DNA of 20,735 nt from JASFEQ01 sp050122535 (GTDB taxonomy: Bacteria > Desulfobacterota > DSM-4660 > Desulfatiglandales > HGW-15): assembly GCA_050122535.1 (NCBI GenBank), contig JASFIT010000026.1, positions 1 to 20,735 on the forward strand, in the 5' to 3' direction. Below are positions 14,192 through 20,735 of this stretch, one piece after another. Under the pieces are notes generated by a model that ran no database searches, had not been told where the DNA came from, and saw only the letters and a list, made by a program, of their open reading frames with translations. The stretch's first letter is position 1. Every line of letters starts with the position of its first letter. The position numbers and the translations under genes were made by a program.

Positions 14192-15339
14192 TCGTCCAAT
14201 ACCTTTTCTCTTCTCCGGAAGGAGATATTTCCCTCATTCCGGACGCACTTGCAAGACCCTTTAAAATTACCCCTTCAATAGATCATCCTTTCCTCACCCT
14301 GGGAGACTACTTCAAAGCATTAGAAAAATTTCTGCTCAAGGATCAATCGCAATCCCTGGTTGTCCTCCTCGAAGACCGCTTAGACAGAAGAATCCATCTC
14401 GACCACATTGATAAGGTGTTCATTCGCAGCGAAAAACATGGCGCCTTATATCATTTAGGCAGCGTTGAGATCTTCATTGATCAGCAACGTGTAAAATATG
14501 CTGTAAATAGCGCCGTCTCTGAAAGGGGCAAAGCCTGGTTAAACCACGAATATTCTTTGCTCGGCTACCTGGCAGAGACTTTCAATCTTCCCTACCTCCC
14601 AAGAGTCTACTTCAAGGGGGAACTTGAGCATAAAGCCGGAACCAAAAAGGAATCCTTATCCATGTTTTTGGCCGAATGGTTTGAAGACTACCATGAATGG
14701 CATCACTCAATGGATGAGAAAGATAGAGCCCAAAAGTTGCGCATCTGGGATCAAAGGTGCGGTCATCGTTTTGCGACCGAAGAGGAAAGCTACGAGATAT
14801 ATAAGCAAGCCTCGAAAATCCTCACCCTTTATTACAATACTCAGAGTTTTAGGCAAATCTACCCTTGGCATCATGCGGCAGGCGATTTTGTGGTGAGGAT
14901 AAGCGATGGAAAGGTCGATGTGAGACTCACCACAGCGAGAGGACATGATCCGTTCATGGGCTTCGTGGAAGAAGAAGACATCAATCCATTAGTAGCGCTC
15001 ATCTATTTCTTTTTGAACCTGACCATCAAAATGAGGCTGGATAGACTGGATGGCATGGGTGAAGCCGTATGGGCTGATGGTTATTCCGTTCGCGCAGCCT
15101 TGGAGGGATTCTTAGAGGCCCTCCATATTATGGAGAGAGAAGGCAGATATGATCTGGGGAAGTTAGAAGATTTGCTTTCCGTTTTAAAGTCTTTTACTCA
15201 TGAAGAGCTTCACGCGCTTTATCATCCGCTGCTAGAGGCCTATCATGAGGAAGACCCCGGCGACTTGTTGGTGATAGAAAAAAACCTAGAAGACCATACC
15301 GAACAGCTCTTTTGTGCTAACCAAAGATTTCATGAATGA
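14188..15339 (+). CDS. Uncharacterised protein, possibly a divergent kinase-fold protein
   Basis: A 383-residue protein starting at the ATGA overlap with the HEAT gene. I recognise no family with certainty. The order of segments recalls aminoglycoside-phosphotransferase-type kinases: a glutamate-bearing helix (KAWLNHEYSLLGYLAE), a hinge-like MFLAEWFEDYHEWH, then YPWHHAAGDFVV with a later VDVRLTTARGHDPFMG in the places of the HGD catalytic loop and the metal-binding DF segment. The classical catalytic Asp-Asn pattern is not intact, so it may be a pseudokinase or something else. Its 3' end overlaps the convergent YkgJ gene by 23 bases, with no room for a terminator. Confidence 0.8.
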   Translation: MIVQYLFSSPEGDISLIPDALARPFKITPSIDHPFLTLGDYFKALEKFLLKDQSQSLVVLLEDRLDRRIHLDHIDKVFIRSEKHGALYHLGSVEIFIDQQRVKYAVNSAVSERGKAWLNHEYSLLGYLAETFNLPYLPRVYFKGELEHKAGTKKESLSMFLAEWFEDYHEWHHSMDEKDRAQKLRIWDQRCGHRFATEEESYEIYKQASKILTLYYNTQSFRQIYPWHHAAGDFVVRISDGKVDVRLTTARGHDPFMGFVEEEDINPLVALIYFFLNLTIKMRLDRLDGMGEAVWADGYSVRAALEGFLEALHIMEREGRYDLGKLEDLLSVLKSFTHEELHALYHPLLEAYHEEDPGDLLVIEKNLEDHTEQLFCANQRFHE

Positions 15340-15949
15340 GCTCGTCAAGAGACATGCTGATGGCCTTTGGAACAGATATCAAAAGCCTTGCTTTTTCAGG
15401 ATCGCCTATCTCCGACCCATTTAAAAGCTCTTCAGAAAGCAGAAACAGATCCTTATAAATTCCGTCCAAATCAAAGATGGGGTAAAATTCACCCTTTTCA
15501 AATCCAGCTTTTCCGCAGACGCGTGCCTTCCCCTGAATCCTTGTGGGGATTCCGTAGACCCGGCAGGTGATGGGTCGATTGGGGTAGAGAATACAGTCCT
15601 CGTTTTCGTCAAGAAGGGGACAGCGAATTCTCTCCCTGGCCATTGTATAGGCCTGCATATTCGGATCGTCCTCATGGGCTTGGAGCATTCTTTCTAATCT
15701 CCTCAGTTCCCTCTCCGTCCTGTTGCACCTCAGGAGTGCCGCCTTTATCTCTTCATTGCCCAATTGGTCGAACTTTTTTTTCAGGTATGCCGCCTCGATA
15801 AGAAACAGGCCAAATACAGCATGGCAACAATCAGAACAGTGGCGCTCACACCTAATAGATGTGGCGTGCTCTTTTTCCATCTTCTGGAAAGCCGCATCGG
15901 CCTTATCAACCAGCAATTCATAGCTTCGAAACAATTGGTCGGGCTTCAT
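15317..15949 (-). CDS. YkgJ-family cysteine cluster protein
   Basis: A 210-residue protein of the YkgJ/UPF0153 (CxxCxxCC) type. Eight cysteines occur in the family pattern: C34-x3-C38-x2-CC (41-42), then C110 (RCPLL), C119 (EDCILYPNRP), C129 (ITCRVYGIP) and C145. These are thought to bind zinc or an iron-sulfur cluster; no reaction is established. The ATG at 15947-15949 overlaps the stop of the upstream TPR gene by 4 bases, so the two are coupled. It ends inside the convergent 383-residue gene. Confidence 0.88.
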   Translation of the reverse strand: MKPDQLFRSYELLVDKADAAFQKMEKEHATSIRCERHCSDCCHAVFGLFLIEAAYLKKKFDQLGNEEIKAALLRCNRTERELRRLERMLQAHEDDPNMQAYTMARERIRCPLLDENEDCILYPNRPITCRVYGIPTRIQGKARVCGKAGFEKGEFYPIFDLDGIYKDLFLLSEELLNGSEIGDPEKARLLISVPKAISMSLDELIHEIFG

Positions 15950-16572
15950 GATTTACGATAGGGCTCCAGTTTCTTCAGAAATTCGGGATGGACCTGGAAT
16001 CCGTGCTCTATGGCCTTGTCAGCATGTTCTATGGCCTTCTCGTATTCCCCTTTGGAATAGTAGGCAAAGGCGAGATTGTTTTGACCGAGCCCGAATGTGG
16101 GTGCCATTGCCACCAATTTCTCTCCTGTCTCTATCGCCTTCTCCGCATCCCCTTTCTGGAGGTAGGCGTTGGCCAGATTATTCCACGCTTGAGCGATTTC
16201 CGGATTCAGTGCGATAGCCTTTTCAAGTGCCAGGATAGCTTCTTCAGTTTTTGCCATTTGTAAATAGGCAAATCCCAGATTTGCGTAGCCACGTGCATAT
16301 CTAGGTTCGATCTCAATGGCCTTTTTGTTGGCATAAGCCACCTGCTCCAGATCCCCTTGCTTAAAATAGATATAACCCAGATTGACCCACCCCTCAAACA
16401 TCCGCCCGCTGTTGGCAATGGCTTCCTTAAAGGCTTCAATCGCTTCATCGAGTTTCCCTTGCTTCATATATGCAATCCCCAAATTGTAATGGGAATTGGC
16501 GCACTCAGGATCTTCTGCCAGGATTCTCTTCTGTTCCGCAATAAATTCTTCAGAGCCCTGTGGTTCTTTCAT
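15946..16572 (-). CDS. Tetratricopeptide repeat protein
   Basis: A 208-residue protein made almost wholly of about five TPR units (e.g. SHYNLGIAYMKQGKLDEAIEAF, GYANLGFAYLQMAKTEEAILAL, AWNNLANAYLQKGDAEKAIETG). There is no signal peptide or membrane segment, so it is cytoplasmic. TPRs bind other proteins; partners are unknown. Shine-Dalgarno TAGGAG lies at 16580-16585. It is coupled to the YkgJ gene (4-base overlap) and lies directly behind the dsrABD terminator, so it is either expressed by read-through from dsr or from an unseen promoter. Confidence 0.9.
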   Translation of the reverse strand: MKEPQGSEEFIAEQKRILAEDPECANSHYNLGIAYMKQGKLDEAIEAFKEAIANSGRMFEGWVNLGYIYFKQGDLEQVAYANKKAIEIEPRYARGYANLGFAYLQMAKTEEAILALEKAIALNPEIAQAWNNLANAYLQKGDAEKAIETGEKLVAMAPTFGLGQNNLAFAYYSKGEYEKAIEHADKAIEHGFQVHPEFLKKLEPYRKS

Positions 16573-16585
16573 TTTGATCTCCTAA

Positions 16586-16620
16586 CAAAAAGAGGTCGCC
16601 ATCCGACCTGGACAGCGACC
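16586..16620 (-). terminator. Terminator of the dsrABD operon
   Basis: On the - strand the hairpin GGTCGC...GCGACC (outer stem 16615-16620 with 16594-16599, plus an inner TCC/GGA stem) is followed by TCTTTTTG. It lies 40 bases after the dsrD stop and just before the TPR gene's Shine-Dalgarno sequence. A smaller hairpin AGGCT...AGCCT (16644-16661) overlaps the dsrD stop. Confidence 0.8.
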
Positions 16621-16659
16621 CCCTAAAGCTCGTTTGTAAGTTCAGGCTACAAATGAAGC

Positions 16660-16890
16660 CTAATGATCCTCGGTTTGCCCTCGTCCTTTCAGACCATACA
16701 ATGTCGTACTGCCAGTGGAGAAATACATCATTTTTTCTTCGTTGACCAGGGCTGACGCTGCTTTTTTGATGTCCCTCGTCTTCGCATCGGGCATGACCTT
16801 TTTGACGGCCTTTTCCATGTCACTGAAATAAAACTTGGTTTTTTTGCTTTTCTCCGCAAACTCCAGTATGGCCTTTTTCAATTCTTCCAT
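16660..16890 (-). CDS. dsrD: DsrD, dissimilatory sulfite reductase activator
   Basis: A 76-residue winged-helix protein, full length for DsrD. The sequence runs MEELKKAILEF, KTKFYFSDMEKAVKKVMPDAKTRDIKKAASALVNEEKMMYFSTGSTTLYGLKG, matching the family closely. DsrD has been reported to act as an allosteric activator of DsrAB rather than as a DNA-binding regulator, and it is found with reductive-type dsrAB. Shine-Dalgarno AAGGAG is 8 bases before the ATG, and the gene starts 36 bases after the dsrB stop. The operon terminator follows. Confidence 0.97.
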   Translation of the reverse strand: MEELKKAILEFAEKSKKTKFYFSDMEKAVKKVMPDAKTRDIKKAASALVNEEKMMYFSTGSTTLYGLKGRGQTEDH

Positions 16891-16926
16891 AACTGTGCTC
16901 CTTTAACTGATATGAGTTGATGACTT

Positions 16927-18108
16927 TTAGCCTCCAACCGCCTTTGATACGGCCCATGAAGCATCGGTGTATTTGTACAGTGTAGAAGTCCTGTAAGTAT
17001 CATAGGCCAAGCGATAATCATCGATGAGGTGCTCGGTAAAAGGCAGGCCACATTTCTCAAAAAACCTTTCCCAGCCAATTCTCTCGGCCCAATCACCGAT
17101 TCGCTCATATTTGTTTGCATCTGCTGCATAGGCTTCGATGATCTTCTTGACGGCTTCGCACACTTCCGGGTAGCGGGGAAAATTGTTGGGCACGCCAGGA
17201 ACAACCACCTTTGAGAACTTGGGCGGAGAAATGCGGTTGGACACTTTCCCTCCCGCCATGATCGTTACACAATCGCCCTCTTTGTCCGTAAGGGGAACAG
17301 CCATACACATGGTGTAGCAGTTGCCGCAGAACATGCAGCGTTCCTCTTTGATCTTGACCGTCTTTCCACCCTCTTCGGTCTTGGAGGGTGAAATAGCCGC
17401 CGTAGGGCACGCTGCGATGACCAGAGGAATCTCACAAACCTTGTCGATAACCTCATGGTCTATGATGGGCGGTTTCCGATGATAGCCAAGAAGGGCAATA
17501 TCAGAACAATGGACTGCGCCGCACATGTTCAGGCAGCAGGCCATGGAAATCCTGACCTGAGCTGGAAAGGTCATGCCCTGAAAATACTCAAAAAGATCAT
17601 CCAGAACCGCCTTGACCATAGAGGAAGCGTCCGTTGCCGGTGTATGGCAATGGATATACCCCTGTGTGTGCACGATGTTGGTCAGTCCGGCACCGGTCCC
17701 GCCAATAGGGAATTTATAACTTCCGGAGACATGTTTCCTGCTCGCCAGGTCCTTTTTCAGGGCCTCCACTTTATCCTGAGTCTCCACCATAAATTCAATA
17801 TTGTTACGGGTTGTAAAGCGGACGTAACCGTCGCAATGCTTATCTGCAATGTCACAAATCTCCCGGACATGTTCAACGGTCATGAACCGGCAGCCACCGC
17901 ATCTCACGGTAAAGATCTTGTCTCCCGTCTCTGATACATGAACCAAAACGCCAGGCTCCAGGATTTCGTGATACTTCCATTTCCCATAATTGTTCTGGAT
18001 GACGGGTGGAAAGTACTGCCAGAAGTGCCTGGGGCCAAGGTCTGTGATTCTATTTTCCATCGGTTTGTCTGGGTTGAATAGACCCAACCTTTCAGTAGAT
18101 AATGCCAT
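16927..18108 (-). CDS. dsrB: Dissimilatory sulfite reductase, beta subunit
   Basis: DsrB forms the DsrA2B2 complex in the cytoplasm, reducing sulfite with siroheme and iron-sulfur clusters and passing sulfur to DsrC. From ATG 18106-18108 (AGGAGG 8 bases upstream) the protein has 393 residues. Siroheme/[4Fe-4S] cysteines are C154, CC191-192, C196 and C201 (MACCLNMCGAVHC). The inserted ferredoxin domain has C258, C261, C264 and C268 (CMFCGNCYTMC) with C234 (AACPTAAI). Basic residues of the sulfite pocket are present in CRFMTVEHVR and RFTTRNNIEF. An in-frame upstream extension to 18189 overlaps dsrA and has no Shine-Dalgarno sequence, so I reject it. dsrA ends 22 bases upstream. Confidence 0.98.
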   Translation of the reverse strand: MALSTERLGLFNPDKPMENRITDLGPRHFWQYFPPVIQNNYGKWKYHEILEPGVLVHVSETGDKIFTVRCGGCRFMTVEHVREICDIADKHCDGYVRFTTRNNIEFMVETQDKVEALKKDLASRKHVSGSYKFPIGGTGAGLTNIVHTQGYIHCHTPATDASSMVKAVLDDLFEYFQGMTFPAQVRISMACCLNMCGAVHCSDIALLGYHRKPPIIDHEVIDKVCEIPLVIAACPTAAISPSKTEEGGKTVKIKEERCMFCGNCYTMCMAVPLTDKEGDCVTIMAGGKVSNRISPPKFSKVVVPGVPNNFPRYPEVCEAVKKIIEAYAADANKYERIGDWAERIGWERFFEKCGLPFTEHLIDDYRLAYDTYRTSTLYKYTDASWAVSKAVGG

Positions 18109-18130
18109 CTTTTTACCTCCTATTCTATAA

Positions 18131-19552
18131 CTATCTCGCGTGTCTCGTTCGATAATCGTCGATCGTTCTCTTAAATCCGCCAGGCACATCTTCCTCTTTC
18201 CAGAAGATGTAAGGATTGGACCGGGGCTCTCTCACCATCTGCGGCATGGGTGGGATATCCAGAACCTCAAGGAGTCTCGGGACACCCTGTCGCTGGATAA
18301 GTTCTCCAAGGCGTTCACGGTTCTTGCCCTCTTCCATCCACCAGTCCCAAACCGGTTCTACAACTTTCTCTTTGATGGCGTCATAGGGAGGATCGGCCTT
18401 TACGAAAGGAATGGTCAGGAGAGACATCTGGGCGCCTTCCAGGATGGGGGCCTTTGCTCCCAAAAGGATGCTCACACCAGTGTCTTCACCTGGCCACAGG
18501 GCCTGGGGCATGACGTTGATACAGTGCATGCAGCGGGTACACTCTTTATCGTCAATCATGAGCTTACCGTTTTCCATCCACATACAATTGGTCGGACAAA
18601 GATCAATCACTTCCTTTTGTATATCGAACTTGCCCCAGTCTTTGCCAGCGTGGGCACCGCCATTGGGCAGGATTTCGCCACCGATATAGGCCTTAACCGC
18701 CTTCTGATCGATGCGAATATTATCTTTCCAGGTGCCAATGAAGGACATGTCAGCACGCGCAATAGAGGCCACGCAGCAGTTGGGGCAGCCGTCGAATTTG
18801 AATTTGAATTTATAAGGGAAGGCAGGACGATGCAATTCATCCTGGTAATAGTGGGTCAGTTCATAGCACATATCCTGGGTATCGATGCAGGACCATTCAC
18901 ACCGGGCCTTTCCGATGCAGCAGGAAGGGGTCCGCAGGTTGGAGCCAGAACCGCCCAGATCCTGTTGCATCACATGGCCCAACTCAAAGAAGATGGGCTC
19001 TAATTGTTCTGTAAAGGTTCCCAAGAATATGATGTCACCCGTGGAGCCGTGCATATTCATCATGCCGCTGCCCCGGTACTCCCAGAGGTCACAAAGGCTC
19101 CTTAGATAGTCGGAGCTGTAAAACTTGCTGGCAGGCTGATTGACCCGCATGGTATGAAAGTGGGCGATGGAGGGATATTTTTCCGGAAGGTCCGAATACC
19201 TCCCGATGACGCCGCCGCCATAACCGAAGACACCAACGATACCACCATGCTTCCAGTGGGTCTCTCCATCCTTAAAGGAGTCCTCTAACTGGGCAAGCAG
19301 GTCTTCAACAACATCCCGCTCGATCATCATCCGGTCATCAGCCAGTTTTCTCCTGTGAAGGGCTTCGCGCTTGGCATCGGCCACAAAGCTTGGCCATGGG
19401 CCTTTTTCCAGCTCATCACACATGGGAATCTTATGTTTAGTCTTGAATTTCTTGAGCTCTTCGTCCGTATAGTTATTCAACTCTTCTTCAGAATAGATCC
19501 TTAGCTCATCGTACTTTAGCTCTTTTTGTGGTTCTCTCGGTTCAAAAGCCAT
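18131..19552 (-). CDS. dsrA: Dissimilatory sulfite reductase, alpha subunit
   Basis: The catalytic alpha subunit of sulfite reduction, and the first gene of dsrABD. From ATG 19550-19552 (AGAGGAGG 8 bases upstream) it has 473 residues, a little longer than the roughly 440 of Desulfovibrio, mostly in a charged N-terminal stretch (YSEEELNNYTDEELKKFKTKHK). Siroheme-proximal cysteines lie in SCCIGKARCEWSC (210-222) and FDGCPNCC (253-260). The ferredoxin domain has C319, C323, C338, C341 and C344 (CTRCMHCINVMPQAL). The TTG two codons upstream is too close to the Shine-Dalgarno sequence. No key residue is missing. The protein pairs with DsrB, and DsrD activates the complex. Confidence 0.98.
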   Translation of the reverse strand: MAFEPREPQKELKYDELRIYSEEELNNYTDEELKKFKTKHKIPMCDELEKGPWPSFVADAKREALHRRKLADDRMMIERDVVEDLLAQLEDSFKDGETHWKHGGIVGVFGYGGGVIGRYSDLPEKYPSIAHFHTMRVNQPASKFYSSDYLRSLCDLWEYRGSGMMNMHGSTGDIIFLGTFTEQLEPIFFELGHVMQQDLGGSGSNLRTPSCCIGKARCEWSCIDTQDMCYELTHYYQDELHRPAFPYKFKFKFDGCPNCCVASIARADMSFIGTWKDNIRIDQKAVKAYIGGEILPNGGAHAGKDWGKFDIQKEVIDLCPTNCMWMENGKLMIDDKECTRCMHCINVMPQALWPGEDTGVSILLGAKAPILEGAQMSLLTIPFVKADPPYDAIKEKVVEPVWDWWMEEGKNRERLGELIQRQGVPRLLEVLDIPPMPQMVREPRSNPYIFWKEEDVPGGFKRTIDDYRTRHAR

Positions 19553-19785
19553 TATCAATGCCTCCTCTTGAAAAATAAAAGGTTATCTCATCTCCTTGGG
19601 GCAAACAAAAATTGTTGTGGACTTTACCTCACCTCCTCCCTGAAAATCTAAAAAGTGAAATTTGAGCGCTCTGAATAAACCTTAAACCCGTGACAGGCAT
19701 CCTTTCACCCATAGGTGATTGGGTAGACAGGATAAGTATAAGAGAATATTCAGATTTGTTTCCTTCTTGAACATTAAAAGGTCTT

Positions 19786-19814
19786 GTATAATCCGAATCA
19801 CCGGAGATTGTCAA
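19786..19814 (-). promoter_or_regulatory. Sigma70-type promoter of dsrABD
   Basis: On the - strand a perfect -35 TTGACA (19809-19814) is followed after 17 bases by TTATAC (19786-19791), or after 18 by TATACA. The predicted start is at about 19778, leaving a leader of about 226 nt before dsrA. This is the best sigma70 match in the 455-base divergent gap. The leader contains an extra Shine-Dalgarno-like run (GGGAGGAGGTGAGG, about 19627-19640) that serves no clear gene. Confidence 0.65.
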
Positions 19815-20007
19815 TAAAAAAATCAGATTAAAAGGATCGTATTATTTCATGTCATTAATGCTTGGAATACTCTATATTTAATGGATACTGAATTATGCCT
19901 ATTTATAGGCCGTTGCTGTTCAGGAGGTGGCATATCAGCGCCTCCAGGTCACAGGAGTGGACCCTATTTAACGCCTAAGTGTATGCTAATTTGAGATTAG
20001 TGAACCT

Positions 20008-20735
20008 ATGCTCGATGCTTTGCCACGTTTAATTATCGCTGCCCTAAGAGGGGGCTCTGGAAAAACCATCTTGTCCCTAGGCCTGACCTCCGCTTGGCGC
20101 AAAAAGGGTTACAGGGTGGCACCCTTCAAGAAAGGCCCCGACTTCATCGATGCTGGGTGGCTGGCGTTTGCCGCTGGGAGATCATGCCACAACCTGGATT
20201 CTTTTCTAATGACTGACATCCAAATTATTCAATCTTTTCTTTCTCATTCTGCTGAAGCAGACCTATGTCTGATAGAAGGGAATCGGGGGCTTTTTGATGG
20301 CTTTAATGAGGAAGGACATTACAGCACGGCAGAACTGGGAAAGCTCTTGAAAACGCCTGTCATCCTTATTGCAGAGGTGACCATGGCCACCCGAACCGTG
20401 GCAGCCATTATTATGGGATGTCAGAGATTTGATCCGGATTTGAAAATCGTTGGTGTGATTCTGAACAGGGTGGCCAGCCCCCGTCAGGAGACCCTCATAA
20501 GGAACTCCATTGAACGGTATTGTGGGTTGCCTGTTGTGGGGTCAGTCCCCAAACTGAAGGGTGGACTTTTTCCTGAAAGACATATGGGGCTTGTCCCTCA
20601 TCAGGAAAGGGCGCAGGCTGAAAAGGCAATCGCGTGGGCAAGGTCTGCGGTTGAGGACAACCTGGATTTAGAGGCCATTTGGAGACTCTCTCACCAGGTC
20701 GAGTCCCTAGATAGAATGGGTCAGCAACAGGAGAC
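20008..20735 (+). CDS. dsrN: CbiA/CobB-type amidase, probably DsrN siroheme amidase (3' end outside window)
   Basis: 242 residues of a CbiA-family glutamine-dependent amidotransferase are visible: the N-terminal ATP-binding domain, with P-loop RGGSGKT (14-20), VAPFKKGPDFIDAGW, AAGRSCHNLDSFLM and LIEGNRGLFDG. The C-terminal glutaminase domain lies beyond the window. CbiA amidates cobyrinic acid in B12 synthesis. The related DsrN, found in dsr loci, is thought to amidate siroheme to the siroamide bound by DsrAB. Divergence from dsrA by 455 bases favours DsrN; a plain cbiA cannot be excluded, as no other cobalamin gene is visible. ATG 20008 has a weak ribosome site. The gap upstream (19815-20007) holds small inverted repeats but no gene and no clear + strand promoter. 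Confidence 0.75.
   Translation, partial: MLDALPRLIIAALRGGSGKTILSLGLTSAWRKKGYRVAPFKKGPDFIDAGWLAFAAGRSCHNLDSFLMTDIQIIQSFLSHSAEADLCLIEGNRGLFDGFNEEGHYSTAELGKLLKTPVILIAEVTMATRTVAAIIMGCQRFDPDLKIVGVILNRVASPRQETLIRNSIERYCGLPVVGSVPKLKGGLFPERHMGLVPHQERAQAEKAIAWARSAVEDNLDLEAIWRLSHQVESLDRMGQQQE

Noticed and set aside
18109..18189. Longer dsrB start inside dsrA
   Set aside because: The ATG at 18108 has a well-placed AGGAGG and begins at the usual DsrB N terminus.
18140..19003. 287-codon frame on the + strand
   Set aside because: It is antisense to dsrA, which has all its cluster motifs; a shadow frame.
19629..19814. 61-codon frame on the - strand upstream of dsrA
   Set aside because: It overlaps the dsrA -35 box, starts with TTG without a ribosome-binding site and resembles nothing known.

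Overview
The window most likely comes from a sulfate-reducing bacterium of the Desulfobacterota (former Deltaproteobacteria). It carries dsrA, dsrB and dsrD as one operon with a divergent CbiA-type amidase gene that is probably dsrN. dsrD next to dsrAB is typical of the reductive form of the pathway. Base composition looks moderate (not counted), and the intergenic spaces are full of short structured repeats. I cannot name a genus.

Layout. The left edge holds the C-terminal part of a PurD-like ligase (+), convergent with an uncharacterised radical SAM gene (-). A repeat-rich gap follows, then a two-gene + strand operon for a membrane histidine kinase and an NtrC-family sigma54 activator. Facing it on the - strand is a housekeeping block: rnc, an Elp3-like radical SAM gene, and era. 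Divergent from rnc run pyrR and an uncharacterised 397-residue gene, then a YjbQ-family gene. Next come a RimK-like ATP-grasp gene (-), an FmdB-type zinc-ribbon gene, a small acidic protein, a zinc-ribbon/HEAT-repeat protein, and a translationally coupled gene that faintly resembles a kinase fold (all +). These converge on a YkgJ cysteine-cluster gene and a TPR gene (-). The last third is dsrA-dsrB-dsrD (-), ending in a clear hairpin terminator, with the 5' two thirds or less of dsrN-like cbiA running off the right edge.

Most notable observation. The roughly 285 bases between the NtrC-type regulator and era look like a complete sigma54 regulatory unit. Two copies of a 16-base palindrome (one perfect: GTACAAGATCTTGTAC) lie 77 bases apart. 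About 100 bases further on is a near-perfect -24/-12 promoter, TTGGCAAGAATATTGCT. The predicted start is at about 5578, and a strong Rho-independent terminator ends at about 5644. No protein fits between start and terminator, so the predicted product is a small RNA of about 66 nt. It would have a small 5' hairpin and a single-stranded CUUUCCUCC segment complementary to Shine-Dalgarno sequences. I infer that the adjacent kinase/regulator pair drives this RNA, as LuxO drives Qrr RNAs and GlrR drives GlmY, but this instance is not one I recognise.

Other regulatory signals include a sigma70-like promoter overlapped by an FNR-type palindrome before the kinase, a perfect TTGACA -35 box for dsrA with a leader of about 226 nt, and an extended -10 promoter for rnc. 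Several dispersed repeats sit in the gaps: a composite element present twice in inverted orientation 9 kb apart, a heptamer array, and two cruciform-like elements.
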